Shown here: positions 57,042-64,000 of the stretch, one piece after another | Position numbering within the stretch: position 1 is the stretch's first letter | How the letters are laid out: each line of letters starts with the position of its first letter | NCBI RefSeq assembly: GCF_000189255.1 | Contig: NZ_AEVS01000075.1 | Span: forward strand, 1 to 64,000 | Length of the DNA: 64,000 nucleotides | Reading direction: 5' to 3' | Source: Vibrio brasiliensis LMG 20546 | Lineage (GTDB): Bacteria > Pseudomonadota > Gammaproteobacteria > Enterobacterales > Vibrionaceae | The notes under the pieces: model-generated | Database searches by the model: none | Seen by the model: the letters and a program-made list of their open reading frames with translations, nothing else | Told to the model about the DNA's origin: nothing | Made by a program: the position numbers and the translations under genes

Positions 57042-58322
57042 TTACGCGTTCTTAGTTAGGATGGCGTAATAGAAACCATCCATATCCTCTTCACCTGGTA
57101 AAATCTGACGTCCAGGGTTATCTACGTCCGAACCTTGCAACTTAGCGTCTGAGGTACGAGCAAGGAAAGCTTTAACTTGCTCTTTGTTCTCCTGAGGCGT
57201 AATCGAGCAGGTCGCATACACTAGTGTGCCGCCCGGTTTAAGTTGCTGCCACATCGCATCAAGAATTTCACGTTGTAGCTCAGCTAATGCTGCAATATCG
57301 TCAGCGCGACGTAACCATTTGATATCTGGGTGACGACGGATAACGCCAGTCGCAGAACAAGGTGCATCAAGTAGAATGCGATCAAATTGCTCGCCTTGCC
57401 ACCAATCTTGCGGATTTCGTGCGTCACCGCAAATCACTTTGGCTTTAAGGTTTAAACGCTGCAAGTTATCGTGAACTCGCTTCAGACGTGTATCGTCACA
57501 ATCAATAGCAACCACTTCACTGCCTTGAGTGCGTTCCAGAATATGTGCTGTTTTACCGCCAGGCGCCGCACAGCAATCTAAGATAAGCTCGCCATCTTGC
57601 GGAGTCAGGTAGTTAATTGACAACTGAGCAGCAGCGTCCTGCACCGATACCCAACCCTTTTCAAAGCCAGGTAATTTAGTCACGTCACACGGGGCGGCCA
57701 ATTTTACGGCGTCTTCGGCTTCGCTATGAATCGTGTTATCAATGTTTTCATTTTTAAGTAATTCAAGGTACTCATCGCGTGAGTGGTGTTGGTGGTTCAC
57801 ACGTAGCCACATCGGCGCTTTGCTGTTGTTCGCTTCAACAATCTCTTGCCACTGCTGTGGGTAGCTTTCCTGCAGAAGCTTAAGTAGCCAGCCTGGATGA
57901 CCATATTTGCCGGCATTGTGGCTCACCGCCATTGCATCCAACTCTTCCTGATTTCGCTGATAGTTACGCAAAACTGCGTTTATTAAGCCGCGCAGACGTG
58001 GGCCTTTAAGAGTTTTCGTACCTTCAACGGTCTCACCTACAGCTGCGTGCGCAGGAATACGCATAAAACTAAGTTGGTAGATACCCACCAGAATCAGGTG
58101 GTGGAAGACGCGTTGTTTACCTTTTAGTGGTTTATCCATCAGCTCGTTGGCAATGGACTCCAAACGCGGTAAGTAACGCAGTGCGCCATAGCAGATTTCC
58201 TGCAATAGTGCGTGGTCACGAGGTTTGATGGTCTGTTGAGCCGCAGGAAGTGCGTTTGAAAGAGAGTGACCCTTATCGACCACTTGGAATAGGACGTTGG
58301 CTGCAGCAGCGCGAACATTCAT
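57042..58322 (-). CDS. rsmB: 16S rRNA m5C967 methyltransferase RsmB
   Basis: A 426-residue methyltransferase with an N-terminal NusB-like RNA-binding domain (1-140) and a SAM domain: [15 protein letters not shown] (about 253), [20 protein letters not shown] (Cys about 323) and [11 protein letters not shown] with the catalytic Cys (about 373). It modifies C967 of 16S RNA. It follows fmt in a def-fmt-rsmB operon. Confidence 0.97.
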   Translation of the reverse strand: MNVRAAAANVLFQVVDKGHSLSNALPAAQQTIKPRDHALLQEICYGALRYLPRLESIANELMDKPLKGKQRVFHHLILVGIYQLSFMRIPAHAAVGETVEGTKTLKGPRLRGLINAVLRNYQRNQEELDAMAVSHNAGKYGHPGWLLKLLQESYPQQWQEIVEANNSKAPMWLRVNHQHHSRDEYLELLKNENIDNTIHSEAEDAVKLAAPCDVTKLPGFEKGWVSVQDAAAQLSINYLTPQDGELILDCCAAPGGKTAHILERTQGSEVVAIDCDDTRLKRVHDNLQRLNLKAKVICGDARNPQDWWQGEQFDRILLDAPCSATGVIRRHPDIKWLRRADDIAALAELQREILDAMWQQLKPGGTLVYATCSITPQENKEQVKAFLARTSDAKLQGSDVDNPGRQILPGEEDMDGFYYAILTKNA

Positions 58323-58341
58323 ATTGAGTACCTTAATGGTG

Positions 58342-58361
58342 CGAGAGCATCTCTGCTCTCG
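58342..58361 (-). repeat. Intercistronic hairpin fmt-rsmB
   Basis: CGAGAGCA / TGCTCTCG stem with TCTC loop. A second stem (GAGCCTG / CAGGCTC) is at 58379-58403. No T run follows, so it is likely a stabiliser rather than a terminator. Confidence 0.6.
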
Positions 58362-58411
58362 AAAAGTTCGTAATAGTGAGCCTGACCTTCGTTGCCAGGC
58401 TCGAACGGGGA

Positions 58412-59359
58412 TTAGCTAAGTACGCTACCCACTTCAAACCAGCTTGCACGAGAGTTGAGAATATCTTGCACAGGCATAGCTTTTTTACCTGGGATCTGTA
58501 GCTGTTCCAGAACCAGTACACCATTACCAGTTGCTACATGGATACCAGACTTATCAGCTTGCAGAATTGTGCCAGCAGGCTTAGCTGAAGTTTGCTCTTC
58601 AACACGGCTTTGCCAAACTTTGATGCTGTTCTCTGCTGCTTCAAAGTGGCTCATTGGCCAAGGGTTGAAAGCACGAACGCAACGTTCAATGTGTGTCGCC
58701 TCGTCACTCCAGTTGATGCGAGCTTCTTCTTTGCTGAGTTTCTTAGCATAGTTAGCGAGTTCGTCATCTTGTTTTTCTGCAACTGCAGTACCGTTAGCGA
58801 TGTCTGAAAGGCATTCAACCAAGGCTTGTGGGCCAAGCTCAGCAAGCTTTTCATACATTGAGGCACTCGTGTCAGTCGCTTCAATAGGTAGAGTGGCAAT
58901 TTTCAGCATATCGCCAGTATCAAGACCGATATCCATTTGCATGATGGTCACGCCAGTCTCTTTGTCACCAGCCCAGATAGAGCGTTGGATCGGCGCAGCA
59001 CCACGCCAGCGTGGCAGAATTGAACCATGAACGTTAATACAGCCAAGTTTTGGTGTATCTAGCACCGCTTGAGGCAGAAGCAGACCGTAAGCAACCACAA
59101 CCATAAGATCGGCATTGAGGTCTGCCAGTTCTTGTTTCGCCTCATCAGATTTGAAGTTTTCTGGTTGGTATACCGGAATATTATGCTCAAGAGCGATATT
59201 TTTTACCGGACTTGCTGTCAGCTTCTTACCACGGCCCGCTGGGCGATCTGGTTGAGTGTAAACAGCAATGATCTCGTGCTCCGAAGACAACAACGCCGCC
59301 AAGTGACGGGCGGCGAAATCCGGAGTACCAGCAAAAACAATTTTTAAAGGTTTGCTCAA
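58412..59359 (-). CDS. fmt: Methionyl-tRNA formyltransferase
   Basis: A 315-residue enzyme that formylates Met-tRNA for initiation. The N-terminal formyltransferase domain carries [16 protein letters not shown] and the active-site stretch [46 protein letters not shown] (about 107-152), with a C-terminal tRNA-binding OB domain. It follows def by 26 bases. Confidence 0.97.
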   Translation of the reverse strand: MSKPLKIVFAGTPDFAARHLAALLSSEHEIIAVYTQPDRPAGRGKKLTASPVKNIALEHNIPVYQPENFKSDEAKQELADLNADLMVVVAYGLLLPQAVLDTPKLGCINVHGSILPRWRGAAPIQRSIWAGDKETGVTIMQMDIGLDTGDMLKIATLPIEATDTSASMYEKLAELGPQALVECLSDIANGTAVAEKQDDELANYAKKLSKEEARINWSDEATHIERCVRAFNPWPMSHFEAAENSIKVWQSRVEEQTSAKPAGTILQADKSGIHVATGNGVLVLEQLQIPGKKAMPVQDILNSRASWFEVGSVLS

Positions 59360-59385
59360 GGTACCTTCCTTCTATTGGTTAGCGG

Positions 59386-59904
59386 TTAAGCTTTCGCGTT
59401 TTTCTCGTTGAAGCGTTTGATCTTAGCAAGCTTGTCTTGGATGCGTTTACGCTTAAGAGGCGAAAGATAATCAACAAAAAGTTTGCCTTCTAAGTGGTCC
59501 AACTCATGCTGAACACAAATCGCTAGCAGGTCGTCAGCTTCAAAAGTGAACTCTTCGCCATCGCGATTAAGTGCTTTTACTGTTACTTCTGCTGCACGTG
59601 GAACTAATGCACGCGCGCCAGGAACAGAAAGACAGCCTTCTTCGATGCCATCTTCACCGCGCTTTTCGATAATTTCTGGGTTGATCAGAACCATAGGCTC
59701 GTCACGGGTATCTGAAACATCGATAACAACAATGCGTTGGTGGAAATCTACCTGGGTCGCAGCCAGGCCGATACCTTCTTCGTCGTACATGGTTTCAATC
59801 ATGTCATCAACGAACTTTTGAATCTCAGGTGTCACTGCTTCCACGGGCTTTGCCACTGTGCGCAGGCGATCATCTGGGAATGTTAATACTTGTAATACAG
59901 ACAT
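59386..59904 (-). CDS. def: Peptide deformylase
   Basis: A 172-residue metallopeptidase that removes N-formyl groups from new proteins. All three motifs are present: [19 protein letters not shown] (metal Cys) and [16 protein letters not shown] (HExxH-type). The start MSVLQVL is chosen at 59904; nine upstream codons are open but not conserved. Divergent from dprA. Confidence 0.97.
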   Translation of the reverse strand: MSVLQVLTFPDDRLRTVAKPVEAVTPEIQKFVDDMIETMYDEEGIGLAATQVDFHQRIVVIDVSDTRDEPMVLINPEIIEKRGEDGIEEGCLSVPGARALVPRAAEVTVKALNRDGEEFTFEADDLLAICVQHELDHLEGKLFVDYLSPLKRKRIQDKLAKIKRFNEKNAKA

Positions 59905-60130
59905 ATACACTCGAATGTTGAACTGTGCCAAATCAGGATAAACCTTGTTGGCTCAATTCTAGACATTTTACATCCCAAATGACAGCATCAATGCGGCTTT
60001 TTAAATCGCTTCTCGTTCTCTAAGCAGGCGCGAACAGCGATAAAACTATCCATAACTGGCGTGCAGTGAGGTTAGATTTTTGAGGTTGTTGCTCAGCGGT
60101 GGCAGCGACTAAACAGATGGGAGTGGGTTT

Positions 60131-61249
60131 ATGTCTACTGAGGAGTTGGCCGCATGGTTGGCGCTCTATTTTATCCCTGGAGTTGGGCCGAAGAGTTTTT
60201 CGCGTCTGCTGAACCATGACTCGCCAGTGAACATCGTTCGCTCTTCTGTGGAAACATTACGAGCGCTTGGCCTGAGTGATAAGCAAGTCTCCTACCTGAC
60301 TCATCGCTCGTCGCAGGATGTCGCGCAGTGCCTCGAGTGGCATGAGCAAGATGAATTGCACCATATCGTCACTCAGCAACATAATGACTACCCAAGCTTA
60401 CTTGCTCAGAGCGCAGGTTCACCGCCGATTCTGTTTGTGAAAGGCAACCTGGCGAGCTTGTCATTGCCTCAGCTCGCTATTGTTGGTAGCCGGTCAGCCA
60501 GCCTTGATGGTCTTACTACTGCGCGTCAGTTTGCGCAGCACCTGGTGAGTCATCAGTTAGCTATCACTAGTGGTTTGGCTCTGGGCGTTGATGGCTATGC
60601 CCATGATGGAGCTTTGCAGGCTGGCGGGCAGACAATTGCAGTACTTGGTTGCGGCCTACAAACGATTTACCCCGCGCGGCATCGTCAGTTGGCAAGCCGT
60701 ATAATTGAAGCTCAGGGTGCGCTGGTTTCTGAGTTCCATCCGCTCGCTAAACCTAAAGCTGCTCATTTTCCGCGTCGAAACAGAATTATTAGTGGGCTCT
60801 CTTTGGGGGTGTTGGTGGTAGAAGCCGCGGAGAAGAGTGGTTCACTGATCACGGCTCGCTACGCTGTGGAACAAGGAAGGGAAGTGTTTGCACTGCCCGG
60901 ATCTATTCATAATGTTAACGCTCGTGGCTGTAACTTGCTGATTCAACAGGGAGCATGTCTGGTTCTTACCATTGATGATATTATCAATGAAGTAGAAACG
61001 CTTTTGCGGTGGTCTAACAGTAGTAAGCCACAGATCCAAAATGAACTTTCCAGTGAAATAGGTTGTAAAGAACAATTGCCATTTCCTCAGCTGTTAGCTA
61101 ACGTAGGAAGTAAGGCTATACCAGTTGATATTCTTGCAAACAGGACCAATATACCTGTGCAGGAAGTCATGATGCAGCTCTTAGAGCTTGAGCTCTCAGG
61201 GCATGTTGTTGCAGTTTCCGGTGGCTATATTTTAAAGGGGAGGGGCTAG
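60131..61249 (+). CDS. dprA: DNA processing protein DprA (Smf)
   Basis: A 372-residue protein binding incoming single strands in natural transformation and loading RecA. The N-terminal helix-hairpin ([13 protein letters not shown]), the Rossmann-fold core ([80 protein letters not shown]) and a C-terminal winged helix are visible. It begins the dprA-smg-topA-like block. Confidence 0.96.
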   Translation: MSTEELAAWLALYFIPGVGPKSFSRLLNHDSPVNIVRSSVETLRALGLSDKQVSYLTHRSSQDVAQCLEWHEQDELHHIVTQQHNDYPSLLAQSAGSPPILFVKGNLASLSLPQLAIVGSRSASLDGLTTARQFAQHLVSHQLAITSGLALGVDGYAHDGALQAGGQTIAVLGCGLQTIYPARHRQLASRIIEAQGALVSEFHPLAKPKAAHFPRRNRIISGLSLGVLVVEAAEKSGSLITARYAVEQGREVFALPGSIHNVNARGCNLLIQQGACLVLTIDDIINEVETLLRWSNSSKPQIQNELSSEIGCKEQLPFPQLLANVGSKAIPVDILANRTNIPVQEVMMQLLELELSGHVVAVSGGYILKGRG

Positions 61250-61251
61250 CT

Positions 61252-61731
61252 ATGATGATGGATATCCTGATGTATCTATTCGAAACCTACATCCATAGCG
61301 ATGCAGAGTTACAAGTCAATCAAGATGAGCTAGAAGAAGAGCTTCTTCGCGCTGGCTTTCATCAAAAAGACATTTATAAAGCCCTTGTCTGGCTAGAAGA
61401 ACTAGCGGCACTGCAGCAAAGTGAAACTCACTCGGCTATCTCAGTGTGCAGTACTTCGAACTCGACACGTATCTACACCGCTAAAGAGTGCGAGCGACTC
61501 ACAATTGAATGTCGCGGCTTCTTAACCTTTTTAGAGCAGGTCAATGTACTGACGACGGAAACTCGTGAAATGGTTATAGACCGTATCATGGGTCTTGAAA
61601 CCGATGAGTTCGAGCTAGATGATCTGAAGTGGATTGTGCTGATGGTACTGTTCAATGTACCTGGCAATGAAAACGCTTATACGCTTATGGAAGAGCTGTT
61701 GTATACCAAAGAGCAAGGTATTCTGCATTAA
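61252..61731 (+). CDS. smg: Smg protein (DUF494)
   Basis: A 159-residue helical cytosolic protein: [51 protein letters not shown] follows the Smg family opening and length. Unknown function, conserved beside dprA. Starts 2 bases after the dprA stop. Confidence 0.94.
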   Translation: MMMDILMYLFETYIHSDAELQVNQDELEEELLRAGFHQKDIYKALVWLEELAALQQSETHSAISVCSTSNSTRIYTAKECERLTIECRGFLTFLEQVNVLTTETREMVIDRIMGLETDEFELDDLKWIVLMVLFNVPGNENAYTLMEELLYTKEQGILH

Positions 61732-61746
61732 TCTCCAAGAGTCGAT

Positions 61747-62334
61747 ATGAGTAACAAAATTGATCATCAACTGTTCTCTGCCCATGAGCATGCATTAGAG
61801 CACCAAGCCTGTCCTAAGTGTCAGGAAAACCAGCGTGAAGGCGAATTACAGCTTCGTCATGGTAAGCATGGTCCTTTTTTGGGCTGCAACCAGTATCCTG
61901 AGTGCGACTATATTAAGCCGTTACATCAGAATGATGGCCATATTGTTAAAGAGTTAGGCGTTGCCTGCCCTGAGTGCGGTAATGAACTGGTGTTGCGTCA
62001 GGGACGCTACGGTATGTTTATCGGTTGTAGCCATTATCCACAATGTCACCATATCGAATCGCTTGAACAGCCTAAAGAAGAGCAGGCCGCCCCACAAACG
62101 CACACTTGTCCGGAATGCCTCAAAGGCCAACTGGTTGAGCGTAAGACACGCTTTGGCAAACTCTTCTATGCTTGTGATAATTATCCGAAATGCAAGTTTG
62201 CAGTTAATCAGCCTCCTGTCGCAGGTCGCTGTGAGAAATGTGGCTTCCCACTGTTAATAGAGAAGAAACTCGCCAGTGGTATTAAGCGCCAGTGCGCTAA
62301 TCGCAAGTGTCACCACACCCAATCAGAACAATAA
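61747..62334 (+). CDS. Topoisomerase-type zinc-finger protein (YrdD-like)
   Basis: A 195-residue protein made of about four zinc ribbons of the TopA C-terminal type: CPKCQEN ... LGCNQYPEC, CPECGNEL ... IGCSHYPQC, CPECLKGQ ... YACDNYPKC and CEKCGFP ... CANRKC. There is no topoisomerase catalytic domain. It probably binds single-stranded DNA. It is co-transcribed with dprA-smg. Confidence 0.93.
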   Translation: MSNKIDHQLFSAHEHALEHQACPKCQENQREGELQLRHGKHGPFLGCNQYPECDYIKPLHQNDGHIVKELGVACPECGNELVLRQGRYGMFIGCSHYPQCHHIESLEQPKEEQAAPQTHTCPECLKGQLVERKTRFGKLFYACDNYPKCKFAVNQPPVAGRCEKCGFPLLIEKKLASGIKRQCANRKCHHTQSEQ

Positions 62335-62360
62335 AAAACGGCGCATATAGCGCCGTTTTT
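62335..62360. terminator. Bidirectional terminator of the dprA block and purEK
   Basis: AAAACGGCGC / GCGCCGTTTT stem with ATATA loop between convergent genes, T-rich on both sides. Confidence 0.93.
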
Positions 62361-62374
62361 CTATTTCTTACTCT

Positions 62375-63508
62375 CTATTCAGAGAAATTTTCAGCGAATT
62401 CATGCACAGCAGGGAAGGCTTGCTTATCAAGCAGGTTTGCCAGCGCGCATAATTTGCGTTGAAGTTCACCGTTGTAGTCACCACACACGTTGATATGACC
62501 CATTTTGCGACCGGCACGTTTTTCTTTGCCGTACCAATGAACATGGCAGCCATCCATCGCCAGAACTTCAGCGGGTAAGGTGTCTTCGCCTAAGATGTTG
62601 ATCATAGAAGTCGAGCGAATCAGCTTTGTGCTGCCTAATGGCAAACCACAAACGGCACGCAGGTGATTTTCAAACTGACAGGTTTCTGCGCCTTGCTGAG
62701 TCCAGTGACCTGAGTTGTGGACACGCGGTGCGATTTCGTTAACCAGTAAAGTGCCATCGACATCAAAAAATTCCAGTGCCAGTACACCAACATACTCCAG
62801 TCGCTCTGCCACCGAGGTAAACATAGCTTTAGCCTGCTCTTGTAGTTCAGTGTCTGCGATCGCAGTGGATAGAGTCAGTACACCATCGGTATGAATGTTT
62901 TCCGCTAACGGATACACTGCGACAGAGCCATCTTTTGCACGCGCACCCACTAAGGATACCTCGCGCTTAAATGGAACAAACTCTTCTGCAACGATTGCCT
63001 GCGTGTCGGTAGCGGCAATGCACTCGGCCATTTCATTCCAGATTTGATCGGTTTGGCTCAAATCTTTCAGGCGCCATTGACCTTTACCGTCGTATCCACC
63101 CAGAGCACTTTTCAGGACCATAGGAATACCGACATGCTCGATAGCCTGCTCGAAATCTTCGCGACTCTTAATCACATAGTATTTAGCATTACGAACGTCA
63201 GCCTGATCGAGTAGTGCTTTCTCGATACGGCGATCTCCGCCCGCTTTTATCGCCTGGGTCGACGGGAGAAACTTGCCGCTATTCTCGCAGATGTCGAGAA
63301 TATGGTGCGGGATATGTTCAAATTCGGCAGTGATGACATCTGCTTGCTCGATAGCATTCGCGAGTCCACGACCAATCACGGCTTGAGTGAGTGGGTGAAC
63401 AATATTCTCACTACCCACATCGTAGGCAGAAATCTCAATGTTAAGAGGTGCACCAGCAAGTGACATCATTCGTGCCAGCTGACCTGCGCCTAACACTAAA
63501 ACATGCAT
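62375..63508 (-). CDS. purK: N5-carboxyaminoimidazole ribonucleotide synthase PurK
   Basis: A 377-residue ATP-grasp enzyme of purine synthesis. It starts [19 protein letters not shown], with ATP-grasp signs [18 protein letters not shown] (about 128-146) and [15 protein letters not shown]. The start is at 63508, 4 bases after the purE stop; a longer open frame overlaps purE and was not used. Confidence 0.97.
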   Translation of the reverse strand: MHVLVLGAGQLARMMSLAGAPLNIEISAYDVGSENIVHPLTQAVIGRGLANAIEQADVITAEFEHIPHHILDICENSGKFLPSTQAIKAGGDRRIEKALLDQADVRNAKYYVIKSREDFEQAIEHVGIPMVLKSALGGYDGKGQWRLKDLSQTDQIWNEMAECIAATDTQAIVAEEFVPFKREVSLVGARAKDGSVAVYPLAENIHTDGVLTLSTAIADTELQEQAKAMFTSVAERLEYVGVLALEFFDVDGTLLVNEIAPRVHNSGHWTQQGAETCQFENHLRAVCGLPLGSTKLIRSTSMINILGEDTLPAEVLAMDGCHVHWYGKEKRAGRKMGHINVCGDYNGELQRKLCALANLLDKQAFPAVHEFAENFSE

Positions 63509-63512
63509 CGAC

Positions 63513-63998
63513 TTAGTCCTCTGCTGGGTTTGGGTTAGCAAGTACAGTTTCAGTTTGCTCACTGCGGAACGCTTCAACCTTAGCCATCACTTCTTCGTCG
63601 TGAGTACCAAGAATCTGAGCGGCAAGAATACCCGCATTTGCTGCGCCTGCTTCACCAATAGCCAGTGTGCCTACCGCGATACCTTTTGGCATTTGCACGA
63701 TAGAGTAGAGAGAGTCCAGCCCACTTAGTGCGCGAGACTGTACAGGAACACCAAGTACAGGTAATGAGGTAAATGCAGCAGCCATACCTGGTAGGTGTGC
63801 AGCACCGCCAGCACCGGCAATAATCACTTTAAGTCCACGCTCTTTAGCGCTGGTCGCGTAATCTGCAAGAAGTTGAGGGGTACGGTGTGCTGATACAACT
63901 TTGGTTTCGTATTCCACGCCAAACTTGTCTAGCATTTCCGCGGCTAGTTTCATTGTTGGCCAATCTGATTTTGAACCCATGATGATACCGACTTTCAT
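63513..63998 (-). CDS. purE: N5-carboxyaminoimidazole ribonucleotide mutase PurE
   Basis: A 161-residue class I PurE, which moves the carboxyl group to give CAIR. The start [23 protein letters not shown] is complete, and the signature SAHRTPQLL and AGAAHLPGM regions (here [17 protein letters not shown]) are seen. Its start is 2 bases from the window edge, so its promoter lies outside. With purK it forms an operon. Confidence 0.97.
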   Translation of the reverse strand: MKVGIIMGSKSDWPTMKLAAEMLDKFGVEYETKVVSAHRTPQLLADYATSAKERGLKVIIAGAGGAAHLPGMAAAFTSLPVLGVPVQSRALSGLDSLYSIVQMPKGIAVGTLAIGEAGAANAGILAAQILGTHDEEVMAKVEAFRSEQTETVLANPNPAED

Positions 63999-64000
63999 CT

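Overview
The window is a stretch of a Vibrio (Vibrionaceae) main chromosome beginning inside the replication origin. Gene content and order (oriC with DnaA boxes and GATC sites, mioC, mnmE, yidC, yidD, rnpA, rpmH, an amino-acid ABC transporter, dnaA-dnaN-recF-gyrB, ibpA, avtA, glyS-glyQ, tusA, ilvGMEDA, comM, yihG, dsbA-srkA, ccoG, yihD, trkH-trkA, rsmB-fmt-def, dprA-smg, purK-purE) match what I know of Vibrio chromosome 1. The species cannot be fixed from what I can see.

Region 1 (1-13.6 kb) is the origin and replication block. It holds DnaA-box DNA at the left edge, a leftward block (mioC, mnmE, yidC, yidD, rnpA, rpmH and a cystine-type ABC transporter), and the rightward dnaA-dnaN-recF-gyrB operon behind a GATC/DnaA-box-rich promoter. 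Region 2 (13.6-35.9 kb) is core metabolism and stress: a heat-shock ibpA gene behind a sigma-32 promoter and a ROSE-type RNA thermometer, glycyl-tRNA synthetase, a manganese exporter behind a yybP-ykoY riboswitch, the attenuated branched-chain amino-acid operon with its leader peptide ilvL, competence factor comM, an outer-membrane protein, and the srkA-dsbA pair.

Region 3 (35916-49511) is the exceptional part: a complete-looking integrated tailless phage of about 13.6 kb. It is bounded by an 18-bp direct repeat and inserted between ccoG and srkA. Its early module looks P2-like (tyrosine integrase, Cox-type HTH protein, gpA-type HUH replication protein) and has a Mu-type winged-helix/S24 repressor. 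Its late module looks corticovirus (PM2)-like: a small packaging ATPase, a 297-residue candidate double-jelly-roll capsid protein, a run of very small single- or double-membrane-segment proteins, candidate vertex/spike proteins, a glycine-rich probable adhesin and a lysis cassette. There are no tail, terminase or HK97-capsid genes. Two AT-rich cargo genes of unknown function sit at its right end. A row of three hairpins inside the rep gene is a candidate replication origin.

Region 4 (49.5-64 kb) returns to core genes: ccoG, yihD, a Spo0M-like protein, hemolysin III, potassium uptake (TrkA/TrkH), RsmB, Fmt, Def, DprA, Smg, a topoisomerase-type zinc-finger protein, and PurE/PurK at the right edge.
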